Part shown: positions 43,852 through 55,802 of the stretch, one piece after another
How positions within the stretch are numbered: position 1 is the stretch's first letter
Layout of the letters: each line of letters starts with the position of its first letter
Assembly: GCA_009823505.1 (NCBI GenBank)
Contig: VZQC01001008.1
Location: 3,286,303-3,350,302 of the forward strand
DNA: 64,000 bases
Source of the DNA: Rhizomys pruinosus
Lineage: Eukaryota > Chordata > Mammalia > Rodentia > Spalacidae
Reading direction: 5' to 3'
Translations under genes and position numbers: made by a program
Notes under the pieces: model-generated
Database searches by the model: none
What the model was told of the DNA's origin: nothing
What the model saw: only the letters and a program-made list of their open reading frames with translations

Positions 43852-43909
43852 NNNNNNNNNNNNNNNNNNNNNNNNNNNNNNNNNNNNNNNNNNNNNNNNN
43901 NNNNNNNNN
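43852..43909. other. Assembly gap (58 N)
   Basis: A run of 58 N between (AT)n and (AG)n. True length is unknown. An ID-like remnant (gtggtagagtgcttgcctag) follows the AG tract at about 43944-43980. Confidence 0.99.

Positions 43910-43943
<34 letters not shown>
43910..43943 (+). repeat. (AG)n microsatellite
   Basis: About 17 AG units directly after the gap. Confidence 0.93.
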
Positions 43944-43946
<3 letters not shown>

Positions 43947-43984
43947 CAGGACACACGGTGGTAGAGTGCTTGCCTAGTTCAGGT

Positions 43985-44805
43985 GGGAAACCCACAGGCT
44001 GGTAACCAGGGAGGGTACAGAGAGTTTTGCTGGAGTCTGGCTCTAGGTGCTGTGTGTAGGGGCTGGTAAATGGGGCTTGCTCCAGAGATGTATACTCAGG
44101 ACCCACAGAGACTGTGGGGGACCTGCCATTTGTCTCTGCTGTTGTGGATCTGTCCAGGGTGGACTGGCAGCCCAGATGGCACAGCTGACTTGAAGAGGAT
44201 GAAGCCCACCAGGGACAGATGATCAGAGCTCGGGACTAACATCGTAAAGTAGGGTCAAGCAGGTGCGCCAAGAGTGGGGAAGTCATCCAGAAGACTGTTG
44301 GCTCTGCTGACAGGAAGGCCTGGGAAACATTCCAGAAGCCAAGGACATTTCCAGTAAGAAGCAGGCCACAATTAAGTGAGGTACCAAGGGGGGAAATGCA
44401 AACTTCAGTAACAGAATAACATGGCTACTGGTAAGCCCTCTCCCACCTTGTGGGAAAAATAGCAGAGCAATTGTGACAGGCTTAGCCTCTGGCTGGGGAC
44501 CTGGTAAGGTCACTTGGCATTGTGAGAGCCAAGACTATAACCTGTGTCAGGGGAAGGTACTGTCTAGGATGCAAAGTTTAAGAACAGTTTGTCCAAGGTA
44601 AGCAGAGACTCCCTATTTAACCTTGCTAAACATGACTCGTATCTTGTCAGCATTTGTGGCGTTTAAGACGGTCCTGCCCAGTAGAGTCAAAAGCCAGCCT
44701 TGGGGCAAAATTTAAAGTTACAATTAACTTAGACTTGAGTTTTTAAGTTGAAATCTAAATTCATATGGAGTGGACCTTTAGAGAGCCTAAGTCACCATGT
44801 TCGTT

Positions 44806-44808
<3 letters not shown>
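43985..44808. other. Unique intergenic sequence
   Basis: No gene or repeat recognised. Confidence 0.5.
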
Positions 44809-44809
<1 letters not shown>

Positions 44810-44855
<46 letters not shown>

Positions 44856-44870
44856 TTGTGTGTGTGTGTT
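44810..44870 (+). repeat. Compound (CT)n(GT)n microsatellite
   Basis: About 20 CT units switch directly to GT units. This is the expanded tail of the following B2-like element. Confidence 0.94.
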
Positions 44871-45017
44871 GCACACTCAAAGAGTCTAGAATAGAGAGTC
44901 AGATCCCCTGGAGTTACAGGCAGCTGTGAACTGCCTGACATGAGTTCTGGGAATTGCACTCAGGTCCTTTGAAAGAACAGCAAGCACTCTTAACCAGTGA
45001 GCCATCTTTTCAACCCC
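44871..45017 (-). mobile_element. B2 SINE (old)
   Basis: Antisense: gatcccctggagttacaggc to gagccatcttttcaacccc. Confidence 0.8.
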
Positions 45018-45019
45018 TG

Positions 45020-45227
45020 TTAGTTATTTTTATGTATATGTGTGTACCTGAGTGTATGCATGTGCACCAGATGCATGCAGGTGGCCATGGAGACCAGAAG
45101 AGGCTTTGGATCCCCTGGAACTGGACTTATAGGTGGTTATGTTACTAAGTGTGGGTGCTGGGAACTGAACCCAGGTTCTCTGAGGAGCAGCAGGCGCTCT
45201 TAACTGTTGAGCCACTTTTGTAGCCCC
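45020..45227 (-). mobile_element. B2 SINE (old)
   Basis: Antisense: gtgtgtacctgagtgtatgc to gagccacttttgtagcccc. Confidence 0.85.
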
Positions 45228-46055
45228 AAATCACTGTATTTTAATATGGTAGATTTATTAGTAGTATTTAAGAGATTTTTTTATTCGCCTTTTTATTTCT
45301 CGTTGAGACTAGTGGGAAGCTTATAAAGCAAAGTGAAAATTAAAAGCACAAATATAATTTAATAACTTTAAAGCAACTTCATTAACAAAATATGCAGATG
45401 GACCAAACACGAAGTAAAGTGTGTTCTCCACCAAGTGATGGCTGCAGTTTGTTCTGCTTCTTTATAAAAGAAGAGCACTAGTAAGTTGAATTGAAAAGCT
45501 TAAGGAAAAACTAGGCCTTTATATTTGGAACTATAATGGGACTTGAATATTAATTTTAAAACTCTTTAATGCTAAATAAAATAAGCTCTGGATTTTGTGT
45601 GTAAAACCCTTTGAAGACATCAAATTGGAATACAGGCTGGTATGGGACTTCAGGGAATTGGTTAGCTGCTCTGACTGCAGGGCTAGGCAGGCCCTGGGCT
45701 CTAGGTCACAGTAGCACAGTCTCCTGTCCTCTGTAACCTGTTCCCACCACTCAGATCTCTCCCATCCTGCAGAGCAGTTCTGAGCACCCTTGTGCAGGGA
45801 CCCTGCTGCCCTGGGAGGCCAGATCTGCTGTGCTTCCCCTTCCTCACCCCACCCAGCCTCCAGGCTTGTGTTCTAGAGACTACACAGGCAACTTCCTCCC
45901 TCAGGACCTCCCTACCTTGTGAAGGCCGCTCCTCTCCTTCCCCTCCTGAACACAGGGCCTGACCCCTGGTAGGAAGTACCCTGGGGTTCTTTGCCCTGTG
46001 TCCTCTTTACCTTCTCTCACAATCTACCACAGCTTTCTGTTGTTTTACTTTCTGG
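45228..46055. other. Unique intergenic sequence
   Basis: No gene or repeat recognised. AT-rich to 45600, then C-rich. Confidence 0.5.
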
Positions 46056-46120
46056 ATTAACTACTTTTCGTGGTACCGTGGCCAAATACCTAACAAAAGC
46101 TACTTAAGAAGAAAGAGTTA

Positions 46121-46252
46121 GTTGGGCTGGCATCCTAGCACTCAAGCGGCAGAGGCAGGTAGATCTCTGTGAGATGGAGGCCAAACTGGTCTACACAGTG
46201 AGTTCCAGGCTTACAGGGAGACCCTGTCTTTAAAAAAAAAAAAAAAAAAAAA
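46121..46252 (+). mobile_element. B1 SINE nested in LTR
   Basis: Sense: gggctggcatcctagcactc to gaccctgtctttaaaaaaa. Confidence 0.88.
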
Positions 46253-46465
46253 GGATCTGGAGAGATGGCTCAGCAGTTAAGAGCATTAGCACTGGCTGTT
46301 CTTGCTGAATCCCAGCATCCATAAGGTGGCTAACAACCATCCATAACTCCAGTTCCAGGGGGTCTGATGCCCTCTTCTGTCCTCCTCGGGCACTGGACAA
46401 CACAGGTCCATTTATATACATGCAGGCAATACACACATACACATAAAATAAAAATAAATAAGATT
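46253..46465 (+). mobile_element. B2 SINE nested in LTR
   Basis: Sense: tctggagagatggctcagca to acacataaaataaaaataaa. Confidence 0.9.
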
Positions 46466-46467
46466 TT

Positions 46468-46562
46468 TTTTTTTCTGACAGAGTCTTGCTTGTCATAGTC
46501 TGCCAGGGATGGTGTAGCCCAGGCTGACCTTGATCTCTTAGGGATCTGCCTGCCTCTGCCTC
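46468..46562 (-). mobile_element. B1 SINE fragment nested in LTR
   Basis: Antisense: tctgacagagtcttgcttgt, ggatctgcctgcctctgcct. Confidence 0.65.
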
Positions 46563-46923
46563 TGTTTCTGGCAAAAATAAGAATTTTAAGAAAGGAAGAG
46601 TTTATTTTTCTCACAGTTTGAAGGGCCTCTGCATCCTGCTGGGTAAGTCCTGGGGGCAGGAGCAGGGGCAAGGGGAGGTGGCTGGTCACAGAGGCCTCTG
46701 CCTCTGCAGCTCAGCTAACTTTCTCCTTTTTACGCAGTCCAGGATCCCAGCCCAGGCAATGGTGCCTCCTGCATTCAGGGTGGGTCTTTGTGCCTTATAA
46801 TCTCTCACAAATATACTCAGAGTCTAAACCTAATCTAGACACTTGCCAGCATGCCCAGAGGCTTATCTTCTAGGTGGCTCTAGAGCTCAACAAGCTGACA
46901 ATCAATAGTATCCAGAATACAGG

Positions 46924-47113
46924 TTTGTTGTTGTTTGGTTTGTTAGTTTGTTTGTTTGTTTGTTTGTTTGTTTGTTTTGGTCTTTTCGAGACAGTGTCTC
47001 CCTGTAGCCCCAGCTGGCCTGGAACTCACTCTGTAGACCAGGCTGTCCTTGAACTCACAAAGATCTGTCTGCCTCTGCCTCCCGAGTGTTAGGATTAAAG
47101 GCGTGCACCACCA
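46924..47113 (-). mobile_element. B1 SINE with (TTTG)n tail
   Basis: TTTG x ~8, then gtcttttcgagacagtgtct to aaggcgtgcaccacca. Confidence 0.94.
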
Positions 47114-47115
47114 TT

Positions 47116-47255
47116 GTTGTTTGTTTTTGAGAAATGGTTTCAAGTAGCGCAGACTGGCCTGGAACTCCGTGTAGTCAAGGATGCCCTTGAAGTTCTGATC
47201 TTCCTGCCTCTGCCTTCCAAGTGCTAGGGTTACAGCGATGAGCCCCAATATAGCC
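47116..47255 (-). mobile_element. B1 SINE (old)
   Basis: Antisense: tttttgagaaatggtttcaa to agtgctagggttacagcgat. It lies head to tail with the previous B1. Confidence 0.82.
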
Positions 47256-47695
47256 CTCTCTATGTGTTATCTTTTTGTTGTTGTCAAGTGAGAGTGGCCT
47301 CCTCCACCTGGATTTCAGTGTAATCAAGCCCTCTTAGGCTGAAGCTGTCTGCTGTCCTAGTAGGAGGATAGTACATAGCTGGTAGTGAGTGGAGGAATGC
47401 TTAGGGATCCTGTGCAAAGCACTGACCTCTAGACGGAAAAAACAAACCCCAGGCTCAGAATCTCACTTAGCCAGTATCTGCTCATTAAGAGGAGATCCAG
47501 CTCTGTGACTCATGCAACTCCACAGTCTTGACCTGTGGCAGCGACCGCGAGGGTGGACAGAGAGGGTGCACTGTCAGCGAGTACCAAATCAGCTTTAACT
47601 GTGGGGTGAAAGTCTATCTCCAGAACAGGTTTTTGAAGAAACTCCAAGGATCAGGGCTCCTAGATGAAGTCATGGGGTGGGTCCCCCATTACTGA
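47256..47695. other. Unique intergenic sequence
   Basis: No gene or repeat recognised. Confidence 0.45.
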
Positions 47696-47699
47696 TCAC

Positions 47700-48147
47700 A
47701 CAAGGAGAGGAGGACAGAAGCAAGCTAGTCCTCTGCCTCGTTAGGATGCCCGACCCTGTCGAGATGCTGCCAGCTCTCTCTTCCTGCGTGCCAGTGCCAT
47801 GCTCCTGAACTTCCTTGCCTCCAGAACTGCAAGCTAGATAACCCTCTATTCTTTTTTTTAATTAATTAATCAATTATTTTTTTGTCAAATCTAGACCCAT
47901 GTTCCCGCCCATTCCCCCACCCCACCAGACCTCATGCATTCTGCCAAACATGCTTTTCATCTCTTTCTCAGTCTTTCTCGATATTCTCCATGTGGAAGTT
48001 GACGGTTTTGAGCAGAAGTTCTCTGATTCAGTCAGTTCTTTGATGCAGTCCTTTCTATTGTTGTTGTTGTTAATAACCCTCTATTCTTTGTCAACTACAC
48101 AGTTTCAAGTATTTTGTTATAGTGACATAAAATGGTATAAGACAGCT
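47700..48147 (+). mobile_element. MLT1-like MaLR LTR split by an insertion
   Basis: Sense landmarks: cttgcctccagaactgcaag, then after the insert agtattttgttatagtgaca and ggtataagaca at the LTR end. The left limit is approximate. Confidence 0.65.
47855..48072 (-). mobile_element. Unassigned retroposed insert with 17-bp TSD
   Basis: 218 bp starting with a T-rich stretch and flanked by ataaccctctattcttt at 47838-47854 and 48073-48089, the signature of L1-mediated insertion in antisense. The body (cccgcccattcccccacccc, ggaagttgacggttttgagc) was not assigned to a family. Confidence 0.75.
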
Positions 48148-49118
48148 TTGGGGGGCTTTGTTAGAGAGATGGCAGGGATACAAATACTTACTACAAGGGA
48201 AAAGACACAAAGAGCCAGGAGGCGTGTAAAGTTGGCACTGAGTAGAAGGGAAGAACCAAGGTCTATAGGCTTTGGAAGTGAAGGGACACCTGGTAGGGGA
48301 CACTGGACACAGACAGAGTAAGGTGACAGAGACAGGAACTTGAGGGGGAGCAGGTAGCTCCTCTAGGGTTTGCACTCTGGGTGACTTGGTTCATGTAAAG
48401 GCATGGTTAGTCAGTGGGAGCTGGGGTGGGTGTCCCGACCACGGGGATGTGAGGTGATACCGGGAAGACAATCAGGGCTCCCAGACAGCAGCCTCTGGCA
48501 GGCAGGTCTGGGTGCTAACATGGAAGCCGCTCTAGCTCTCCATGGTGTTCTGGTCTCCAATCTGTTTCAGTTCAGAACTTCTGCCACCTTTGAAGAAAAG
48601 AGAGGAGACAGGGAGGCTGACTGGTCTATGACCCAGCTTACCTGTGAGGGCAGGAGGCGTTCTGAGCCCATATACTTGCACATCTAAGTCCCCCCACTGG
48701 ACAGGGAGACATTTAGACAGCAGTGGTCTCTAGTAAGTTGGTGTGGGGCACAGACAGAGCTGCTGGGGAACTGTGCAGTAGCTCTTGGTGGGAGACGCCC
48801 ATAGGCTGCTGGCTCAGGAGGAAGAGAATGGGAGTCTCAATAGAGACAGGCCTAAAGGAGGAGAGCGAAGCGGGCCAGCATATCTCACAGTTGTTGCATC
48901 CTTTGAGGGGCTGTTTGAGCATAGAGGTTCTGATTCCTCAAACCCAGGAGAGAGCGAGGGTGCCAGGGACTGCTGCTGCGGCTGACTCTTCAAACTGTAA
49001 GCAACACCATTCCTCTTCACTCTATCTCAGTACTAAACAAAGGAATGAAATGAGATGGGCAAGACAGAGCCTGTTAAGTTCAATTTGGGGGGACCTTGAT
49101 ATGTCCCCCTTAAAAAAA
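48148..49118. other. Unique intergenic sequence
   Basis: No gene or repeat recognised. Frames up to 158 codons lack recognisable features. Confidence 0.5.
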
Positions 49119-49121
49119 ATA

Positions 49122-49325
49122 ACCCAGCTAGGAGTGGTGCTGCACACCTTTAATCCCAGCACTCCAGAGGCAGAGGCAGAGGCAGGCAGATCTCTATGAG
49201 TTCAAGGCCAGCCTAGACTACAGAGCAAGTTTCAGGCCAACTGGGTCTTACAGGGAGACCTTGTCTCAAAAACACCAAAAAAACCCCCAAAACAAAACAA
49301 ACAAACAAACACCCCCCCCCCAAAC
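49122..49325 (+). mobile_element. B1 SINE with A/C-rich tail
   Basis: Sense: gctaggagtggtgctgcaca to gagaccttgtctcaaaaaca, then acaaacaaac and a C run. Confidence 0.92.
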
Positions 49326-52212
49326 CAGTCTGGTGTAGTGATGTGGGAGACACCAGGACCTGGAGGAGGGACATGTCCTCAGATAAGGCCCTTTGTCTTG
49401 CTTCCATCTTTGGCCCTGTCAGCCTAGTGGGCCCTCTGGGAGGTATGTGTATGTGTGGGTTCTCAGCACTGTCTTCCAGGCGACTATACCTAGGAGGCCA
49501 GGGAGAGTGCCGTGACAGGCCTCCGTACAGAGGGACCAACCCAAATTGGGAGCAGTGTAGGAGAGAAGGCAGGAGGGTGGAAGGACTTCTGGTGGTAGCC
49601 TAGGGCCACACTTGGAGGACAGGGTGGCATAGAGGTCCCTCCTGAAACCTCCTCTTTACCATCCTCCACTCTCCATCCCCCAACCCCCCACCTGAAGGGC
49701 AGGTTGTACTATGGGATTCCCAAAGTCATTTCTCACACCATGTGGGACTGACATGGAAGGTGTAGATATCAGAGGACACCTGCTCCCTGTTTCAAGCCTT
49801 AGTGAGCCATCATGCCCTAATGCTCTGGTGGATGGTCCTCCCCACCCTCCATCCCCCCACCTCCCAGCTCCCTCCCCCATGCTTATCTGAGTACACCACT
49901 TCACAGGGGTCACCATGGCTACGCCTACTGGAACTCCATCCTTATGTGCTCTGCTCCCCCGTGACAGCAAGAGTGGAGGCTTTGCAGCCTTGGAGGAGGT
50001 AGGGCCAGCCATGGCCCTGTGAAGTCATCTGCCTTCTAGGAAAGGGACTGTACATCTGCCCAGCTGGTCTGATCTGAGAGGTTCCTGAGCAGAATAAGGT
50101 TACATACAGATGACAAAGTGGAAGAGGGCAGAGCAAAAATCAGGCTGGGTGCGTGGTGCACAGACCTCTAAGGAAGTTCAGGGGTTCTCATCCCTCAATA
50201 CTTCTATCTTTCTCCCCTTAACCTCAGCCCCAGGACTGTTGGCAAGCTAGCCTCTGGCAGAGAGCTGCTCTCTTGGCTGACCGTGAGTTTATCTCCATTC
50301 ATGCAGGACCAGTGGACCTAGGAGCCCATAATTAGCCCAATAAGGTGTCTGTTTCACACATGTCTGTGCTCAGGCTGCACTCTGATGGCTACCCGGTAGT
50401 TTGCCTGATCCCTCTGAAAAGGCCTTTGCCTGGACAGGTTCCCACCACAAAGCAACCCATCTGGGGTGGAGCTATAATTGGTGCTGTTTTCTAAGCTCCT
50501 TACTCCCCCATCTGTCCATGGTCTAGGGAGCCCAATCCTCAGAGGCCCGCTGTGGCTCCAGAGAGCACCAGGGGACAGGGCTGTGCAGAGGATAGGACAG
50601 ACCAAACTCAGGTTAGAAGACCTGGAAGAAAAGGCAGCCAAACCAAGCTGGCTGCTGGCCTTCAGCACCATGGAAGGCAGGACAGTGGGCAGTGTGGGTG
50701 CCTCTATTAGTGTGTACCCAGACTCCCTTCACCTCCTCTTCCAGGGGCCTGAGTGGTGCTGCCCTCACCTCAGGGTTCAACCTAGAGCAAGGATGCTTTG
50801 GCTCCTAGGCCCTACAGGAGAAAGCAAGTCCCTGGCCCAGGGGTCTGAGGCTGACCTGGCTTGCATAAGCCTGGATCCTCAGGCTTCAGCCTGTAGGGCC
50901 TGAGTGCTAAGGGTGGAACAAGACGGTTGGCCCTGGAAGGAGAAAGCAGGAGGCTAAGGATGTTGTGGGCTACAAGCCAGGAGCGGTGGCCAGTGGCTCA
51001 GTGCTGTCTCTAGCCCTCCTCCCCAGGACTCCTAGGTGCCCATGGGCGGGAGGCCCTGGCATCTCTGACAGCACTGGGAGGCCCACAGTGGAGTACCGCC
51101 CACATGGCTCACTTTGATCTGCTCCACAGCCACATAACCACGTGGTTTTTCTTGCAGACTCCAACAGGAGCTCTCCTGGCTAGCCCGAGCATCCCTTGCT
51201 GTGGAGGCCTTCACCCTGCCTTCCTTCAGAAAATGCCACTGGTATCCAGGTTATCAGAGCTGATGTGATGAGGCAAAGCAAGGTTAGGCTACCTGTGCCC
51301 AACCCCCTCAGAGAGAGCTGAATTCTCTCAAAGACAAGGGCCCCTGGGTTCTACAGGTCAGGGTGGAGTGGTGTCTGCGCCCTTCAGCCTTGCCAAACCA
51401 CCACATAATCCTTTTGGGTTCCCACAGTCGACTCAGCCCACGCAGAGGCCAAGACCAACCCCAGGGGGTACCTTGACACCCACTGCTCCAGGCTCAGGCC
51501 CAGACCTGCCCCCTCCATTCCCAGAGGAGGTCTGAGGGCTCTGGAATCCATGCTCTCTTCCAGGATGCAGCAAAGGATGGGTGTGTCTTGCATCAGAGTA
51601 GGCTCATACTGGGCAGGTAGGGGCACTGTAGACCCACAGGATGAGTCCCTGTAAGGCACAGAGCACCAGCCACTGACAGGCAGGATCCTATGGCTCAGGG
51701 GCTTTGTGTTCAAGTGAGCCTGCTGCCCAGTCTGTCCCCATGGGCCACAAAGAGGGACTAAGAGAGCCACATTGGGTCCAGCACTTCCTTGCCTCATTCT
51801 CTCCCAGGGTCCCTGGCAAGATGAACTTATGAACCTATGAACTCAAATTGTGCTCTTCATTCAGGGGCTCCCCACTGAGTTGCCCATGGACAGGGTGACT
51901 CAGACCCCTAGGTTGTCATCCTCACTACTGTGGCAAGGCAGGCTGGGCCTCCCCTGATCCCACACAGCCTTCAAGCTGTTGGATTCTATTCTTTCCTACT
52001 GTCCCACCTACCTCTCCTCTGCTGGACCTTCATCATAGAGAGAGGCATCGCTACCTCTCAGAAACACATGGAGTGACGACAGCCGGGGAGGTGAGAGCAA
52101 TCCCACATTCACTTTCATGCTTGGGTTTTCTCTGGGGAGAGGCAGGGAGCATGTGCAGTTCAAGCACTCCTTACATGAAATACTTGGGGCCAGAAGTGTT
52201 TTGGATTTTGTT
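49326..52212. other. SINE-free unique block
   Basis: About 2.9 kb without a recognised interspersed repeat. GC content is moderate, frames of up to 141 codons exist on both strands, none recognisable. Possibly conserved non-coding DNA or an unannotated transcript, with no direct evidence. Confidence 0.45.
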
Positions 52213-52214
52213 GT

Positions 52215-52425
52215 TTCTTAATTTAAAAATTTCATGTGTTTTTAAGCATTATGCCTATGTGTGAGTACACCTGTGTGCAGTGCCCAGGAAGGCCAGAAGA
52301 GGGTGCTGTAGGCCCTGAAACTGGAGTTATAGATGGGCGTTAACTGCCCTGTGGATGCTGGGAACTGAGATCAGGTCTGCTGGAAGAGCAGATAGTGCTC
52401 TTAACCACAGAGCGATTTCCAGCTC
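52215..52425 (-). mobile_element. B2 SINE (old)
   Basis: Antisense: cattatgcctatgtgtgagt to gagcgatttccagctcc. Confidence 0.85.
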
Positions 52426-52665
52426 CTTCCCCTTTAAAGATTTTGGCATGTTTGCATATAGATAATTGTGGAGATGAGTCTTACCATGCGACTTACCTAT
52501 GTGGTGTGTATACCTCACATACATGATCTGAAAATTATGTCAAACAACATTTTTAATAATTTTGTGTAACAGTTTCATGTTGTAGAATTTTCCACTTGTG
52601 TCATCTTGTCAGTACTCAGAAAGTTTCTACTTTGGAGCATTTGGGTTTTTAAAAATCCAATATTT

Positions 52666-52795
52666 AGCCAGGCATGGTGGCACATGCCTTTAATCTCAGC
52701 ACTCGGGAGGCAGAGGCGGGCAGATCTCTGTGAGTTCAAAGCCAGCCTGGTCCATGTAGCGAGCTTCAGGGCAGCTGGGACTAAAGGGAGACCCT
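52666..52795 (+). mobile_element. B1 SINE, first of a tandem pair
   Basis: Sense: gccaggcatggtggcacatg to aaagggagaccctg. It has no A tail. Confidence 0.93.
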
Positions 52796-52920
52796 GCCAG
52801 GAGTGGTGGCGCATGCCTTTAATCCCAGCACTTGGGAGACAGAGGCAGGTGGATCTCTGTGAGTTCAAGGCCAGCCTGGACTACAGAGTGAGTTCCATGA
52901 CAGGGCTACAGGGAGACTCT
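52796..52920 (+). mobile_element. B1 SINE, second of a tandem pair
   Basis: Sense: ccaggagtggtggcgcatgc to gggagactctg, again without its own tail. Confidence 0.93.
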
Positions 52921-53040
52921 GTAACTCCAGTTCCGGGGCATCTTATGCCATCTTCTGGCCTCAGCAGGCATTGCATGACATGAGCGCACTTACATATATG
53001 CAAGTAAAACAGTTTTATGCATAAAAATAAATAAAAATTT
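52921..53040 (+). mobile_element. B2 3' part fused to B1
   Basis: taactccagttccggggcat to gcataaaaataaataaaaat: a B2 lacking its tRNA-like head, joined directly to the B1. Confidence 0.85.
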
Positions 53041-53835
53041 TCATTTATTTATTTTGTATTTGTATGAGATGTATGTATGTGTATGATGGGTGTGCATGTG
53101 TTTGTATGATATGTGTGCATCATGTGTTTGGGGTTTTCTGATTAAGAATGCTTACCTTAACCTTGTCAGTTGGGTCAGACATAGGAAAAGAAATCTGAGA
53201 TAAGCAGTACAACCAACAGCTCCAGCTGGGAGGGTGGTTGACTGACCCAGATCCCTGTTTAGCACTGACAGGTCGACCATCCTCTAAGCAATGCCGCCAG
53301 CTGACTATCCGAGGGAGTTACAGTCACAGGTCCCTGCAGGTGGTTGCAGAACTTTGCTCTCACGTGGCCCTTTGGGCCTGCCTGCTGCCCTTGTTGGGCA
53401 GCACATTGGGACAGGTGAAGGTATGCCCTCAGGCAGCTGGTGCATCCCTGCTCCCCCCAAAAACAGGAACCATGGTCCTGTGAGGTCTGGAGCAGGGAGC
53501 TGAGATGGCTTTTCATGGGGCACCTGCAGGCAGGGTGGGCTGGGCCCTTTCCACAGAAACTTGATTCCCACAAATAACAGGATGAAGACCAATAGGAGAC
53601 AGGTGCTACTACGGGATAAATGGATGAAATCAGGGTATCCAAGTGGGAGGGAAGAGGAAAGGTTATAGAAGGAAATTTGGGCATAAAGGGAAAGGAGCTC
53701 AAGAGAAGGGACCATAGGAGACTGGTATTATCAAGGGAGACATGGGAAAAACAGGGAGACTTTAAATGGAGAAGACTTGGAGGGTGGCCTAGACAGGGAG
53801 GGCGAGAGAGGACTAGTATAAAAATAGCTAGTGAG
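53041..53835. other. Unique intergenic sequence
   Basis: A short tgtatgatgtgtgtgcat-type alternating tract at 53055-53130. Otherwise no repeat or gene recognised. Confidence 0.5.
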
Positions 53836-53837
53836 GC

Positions 53838-53990
53838 CCTGAGTGGTGGCGCACGCCTTTAATCCTAGCACTTGGGAGGCAGAGGCAGGCGGATCTTTGT
53901 GAGTTCAAGGCCAGCCTTGTCTACAGCGCGAGTTCCAGGACAGCTGGGGCTACAGGGAAACCCTGTCTTGAAAAGACAAAAAAAAAAAAA
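53838..53990 (+). mobile_element. B1 SINE (young)
   Basis: Sense: ctgagtggtggcgcacgcct to gtcttgaaaagacaaaaaa. gctagt flanks both sides. Confidence 0.95.
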
Positions 53991-53997
53991 GCTAGTA

Positions 53998-55702
53998 TAA
54001 AAAACCTGAGGGATTTATATTAGTTTAACAATCTATTGACAAATTACACATACAATATCTCTACATGAATCCATGTGCATAGCTGAAGGCTGCCTAACAA
54101 GAAACTGTGCCAGACAGGAGTAACCTTCCTTTGAGTCATTGGCCAGGGTAGTTCAAGAGACTCCCCAAGTTGCGCATGCTATTGTCACAGCCTGTGATTG
54201 CCTCCCGGAACCTGAAGGTAAGAGTCTGTTGCTGAAGACAGGACGTACTCCGTCCTTCACTTGGAGCAGTGAAGCTAGAACTGACCTGGAAGCCCCCTCC
54301 CCTGAAGGCCAGCGCTCAGCTTTGGGGAGGACTCTGCAAGCTGCTGAGGGAGAACAGCGATCGATGGTCCAACACAGCTTTAAGACCAAACATCCACATC
54401 AATGTCTGACACAACATCGGACATTGGTGCAGTAGTGGCACTTTTATCTTGGGGGCAATTGATATCTAACTAATTGGACTTAAAGCCTAGTCAATGGGAG
54501 GAAACTCATGTGTAGTACTGTAAACATAGCCAGACACACAGGGCTCACTATGCTGTATCATTTTGCAGAGGCAGAGTCAGGCCCAGAGGTGGAGGGCTTG
54601 CCTAGGACGCCAGCCAGGCACTTGAACTCTGTACTCTTGTGCCATGTCCCTGGCCTTCCATGTGACCAGTTTGCTCCTCCTCAGTGCTGGGGACTGGGTT
54701 CAAAGGCAATGTCCTAGGAGCTCCTTGGTGTTAGAAGTCACACAGTATTACTCACCCTACAGTGGCACCTGCCTAATTCCAGAGACAGGCCCTTGCCTGG
54801 GCTCTCAGCAGAATGGTTGCAGTGTAGAAGAACTTGTCTTCAGAGTGCATCCCACCATTGAGGCCGTGTGGGCTGCCCAGAGGGGAGGTGGCATTTGGGG
54901 GTCATAACCTGTGACCTCCAGCTGCTGGGTCCCGGGAGGCTCTGTAGAAGACTGTCCTACCAACCCCTGGCTCTGCTCCTCCTGGTCTCTGGCTGCCTTG
55001 AGAGAACCTGTTCCTGAGGAGACCCAACCTTCACCCAGCTTCGGGCTCCCAATAGAGGCCTCAGGATGCAGCTCCCATCAGAGGACAAGTGAGAATTGTG
55101 TACAGAGAAAGGAAGTTGCCAGCCGCAGTGTCCCTGTGTGGAGCGGGAACACTCCTGAGGGCCGTGAGCCCCAGAACTACATACCAGGACTGTCACACAG
55201 TACCTCAGTGAGGCCAGAGATGACAGAGCTTCCTACCCTGATGGCCAAGTTGACCAGCACTGGCCCTGCACTGAGCTTGCCATCCTTGGCATCCAGCAAT
55301 CCTAAAGCCTATGCTCTGATCTGCTCTGGCCTGGCTGGCAGAGCAGGCTCCCTGCAGATGCTCAGGAGTTTAGGGTCTTTCAACTGAACCATCTTGGGGC
55401 AAGTCTTGTGTTCAGCTCTGGGCAAAATGGAGTGATGTGTTCCAGGCCAAGACCAATAAAACTGAGTGTCCTAGGAGTAGTGGGTATGCTGTGACTACAG
55501 AATGCTTGCCTGTGGACTGGAAACCTGCCAAGGACATAGGGCACCTGTCAGGGCAGTCACCAGATGTATCCATGCCTTAATAATGGGACCTTTGATTTTG
55601 GGTTGGCACATAGCTATCTGGACCAATTCTGGCCAATGGAGGAATGAGTTGCAGCATGATGAACAATGCCCATGCCAGGAAGTAACTTTAGAAAAGTTAT
55701 TG
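53998..55702. other. Unique intergenic sequence
   Basis: About 1.7 kb without a recognised interspersed repeat. A 158-codon frame at 54911-55387 has no recognisable domain. Confidence 0.5.
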
Positions 55703-55703
55703 G

Positions 55704-55802
55704 GGCTGGAAAGATGGCTCAGCAGTTAGGAGCACTGACTGCTCTTGCAGAGGACCCAGGTTCAATTCCCAGCACTCACATGGAGGCTAAGAACCATCTT
55801 TA
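55704..55802 (+). mobile_element. B2 SINE head, interrupted by B1
   Basis: Sense: ggggctggaaagatggctca to ggctaagaaccatcttta. The 3' half is absent. Confidence 0.88.

Larger units (their letters stand above)
46058..46870 (-). mobile_element. MaLR LTR split by three SINEs
   Basis: The left piece (46058-46120, gtggccaaatacctaacaaa) and right piece (46575-46870, ggaagagtttatttttctca, ctgcattcagggtgggtctt) are parts of one antisense LTR. aagagtt recurs at the break. Confidence 0.7.
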
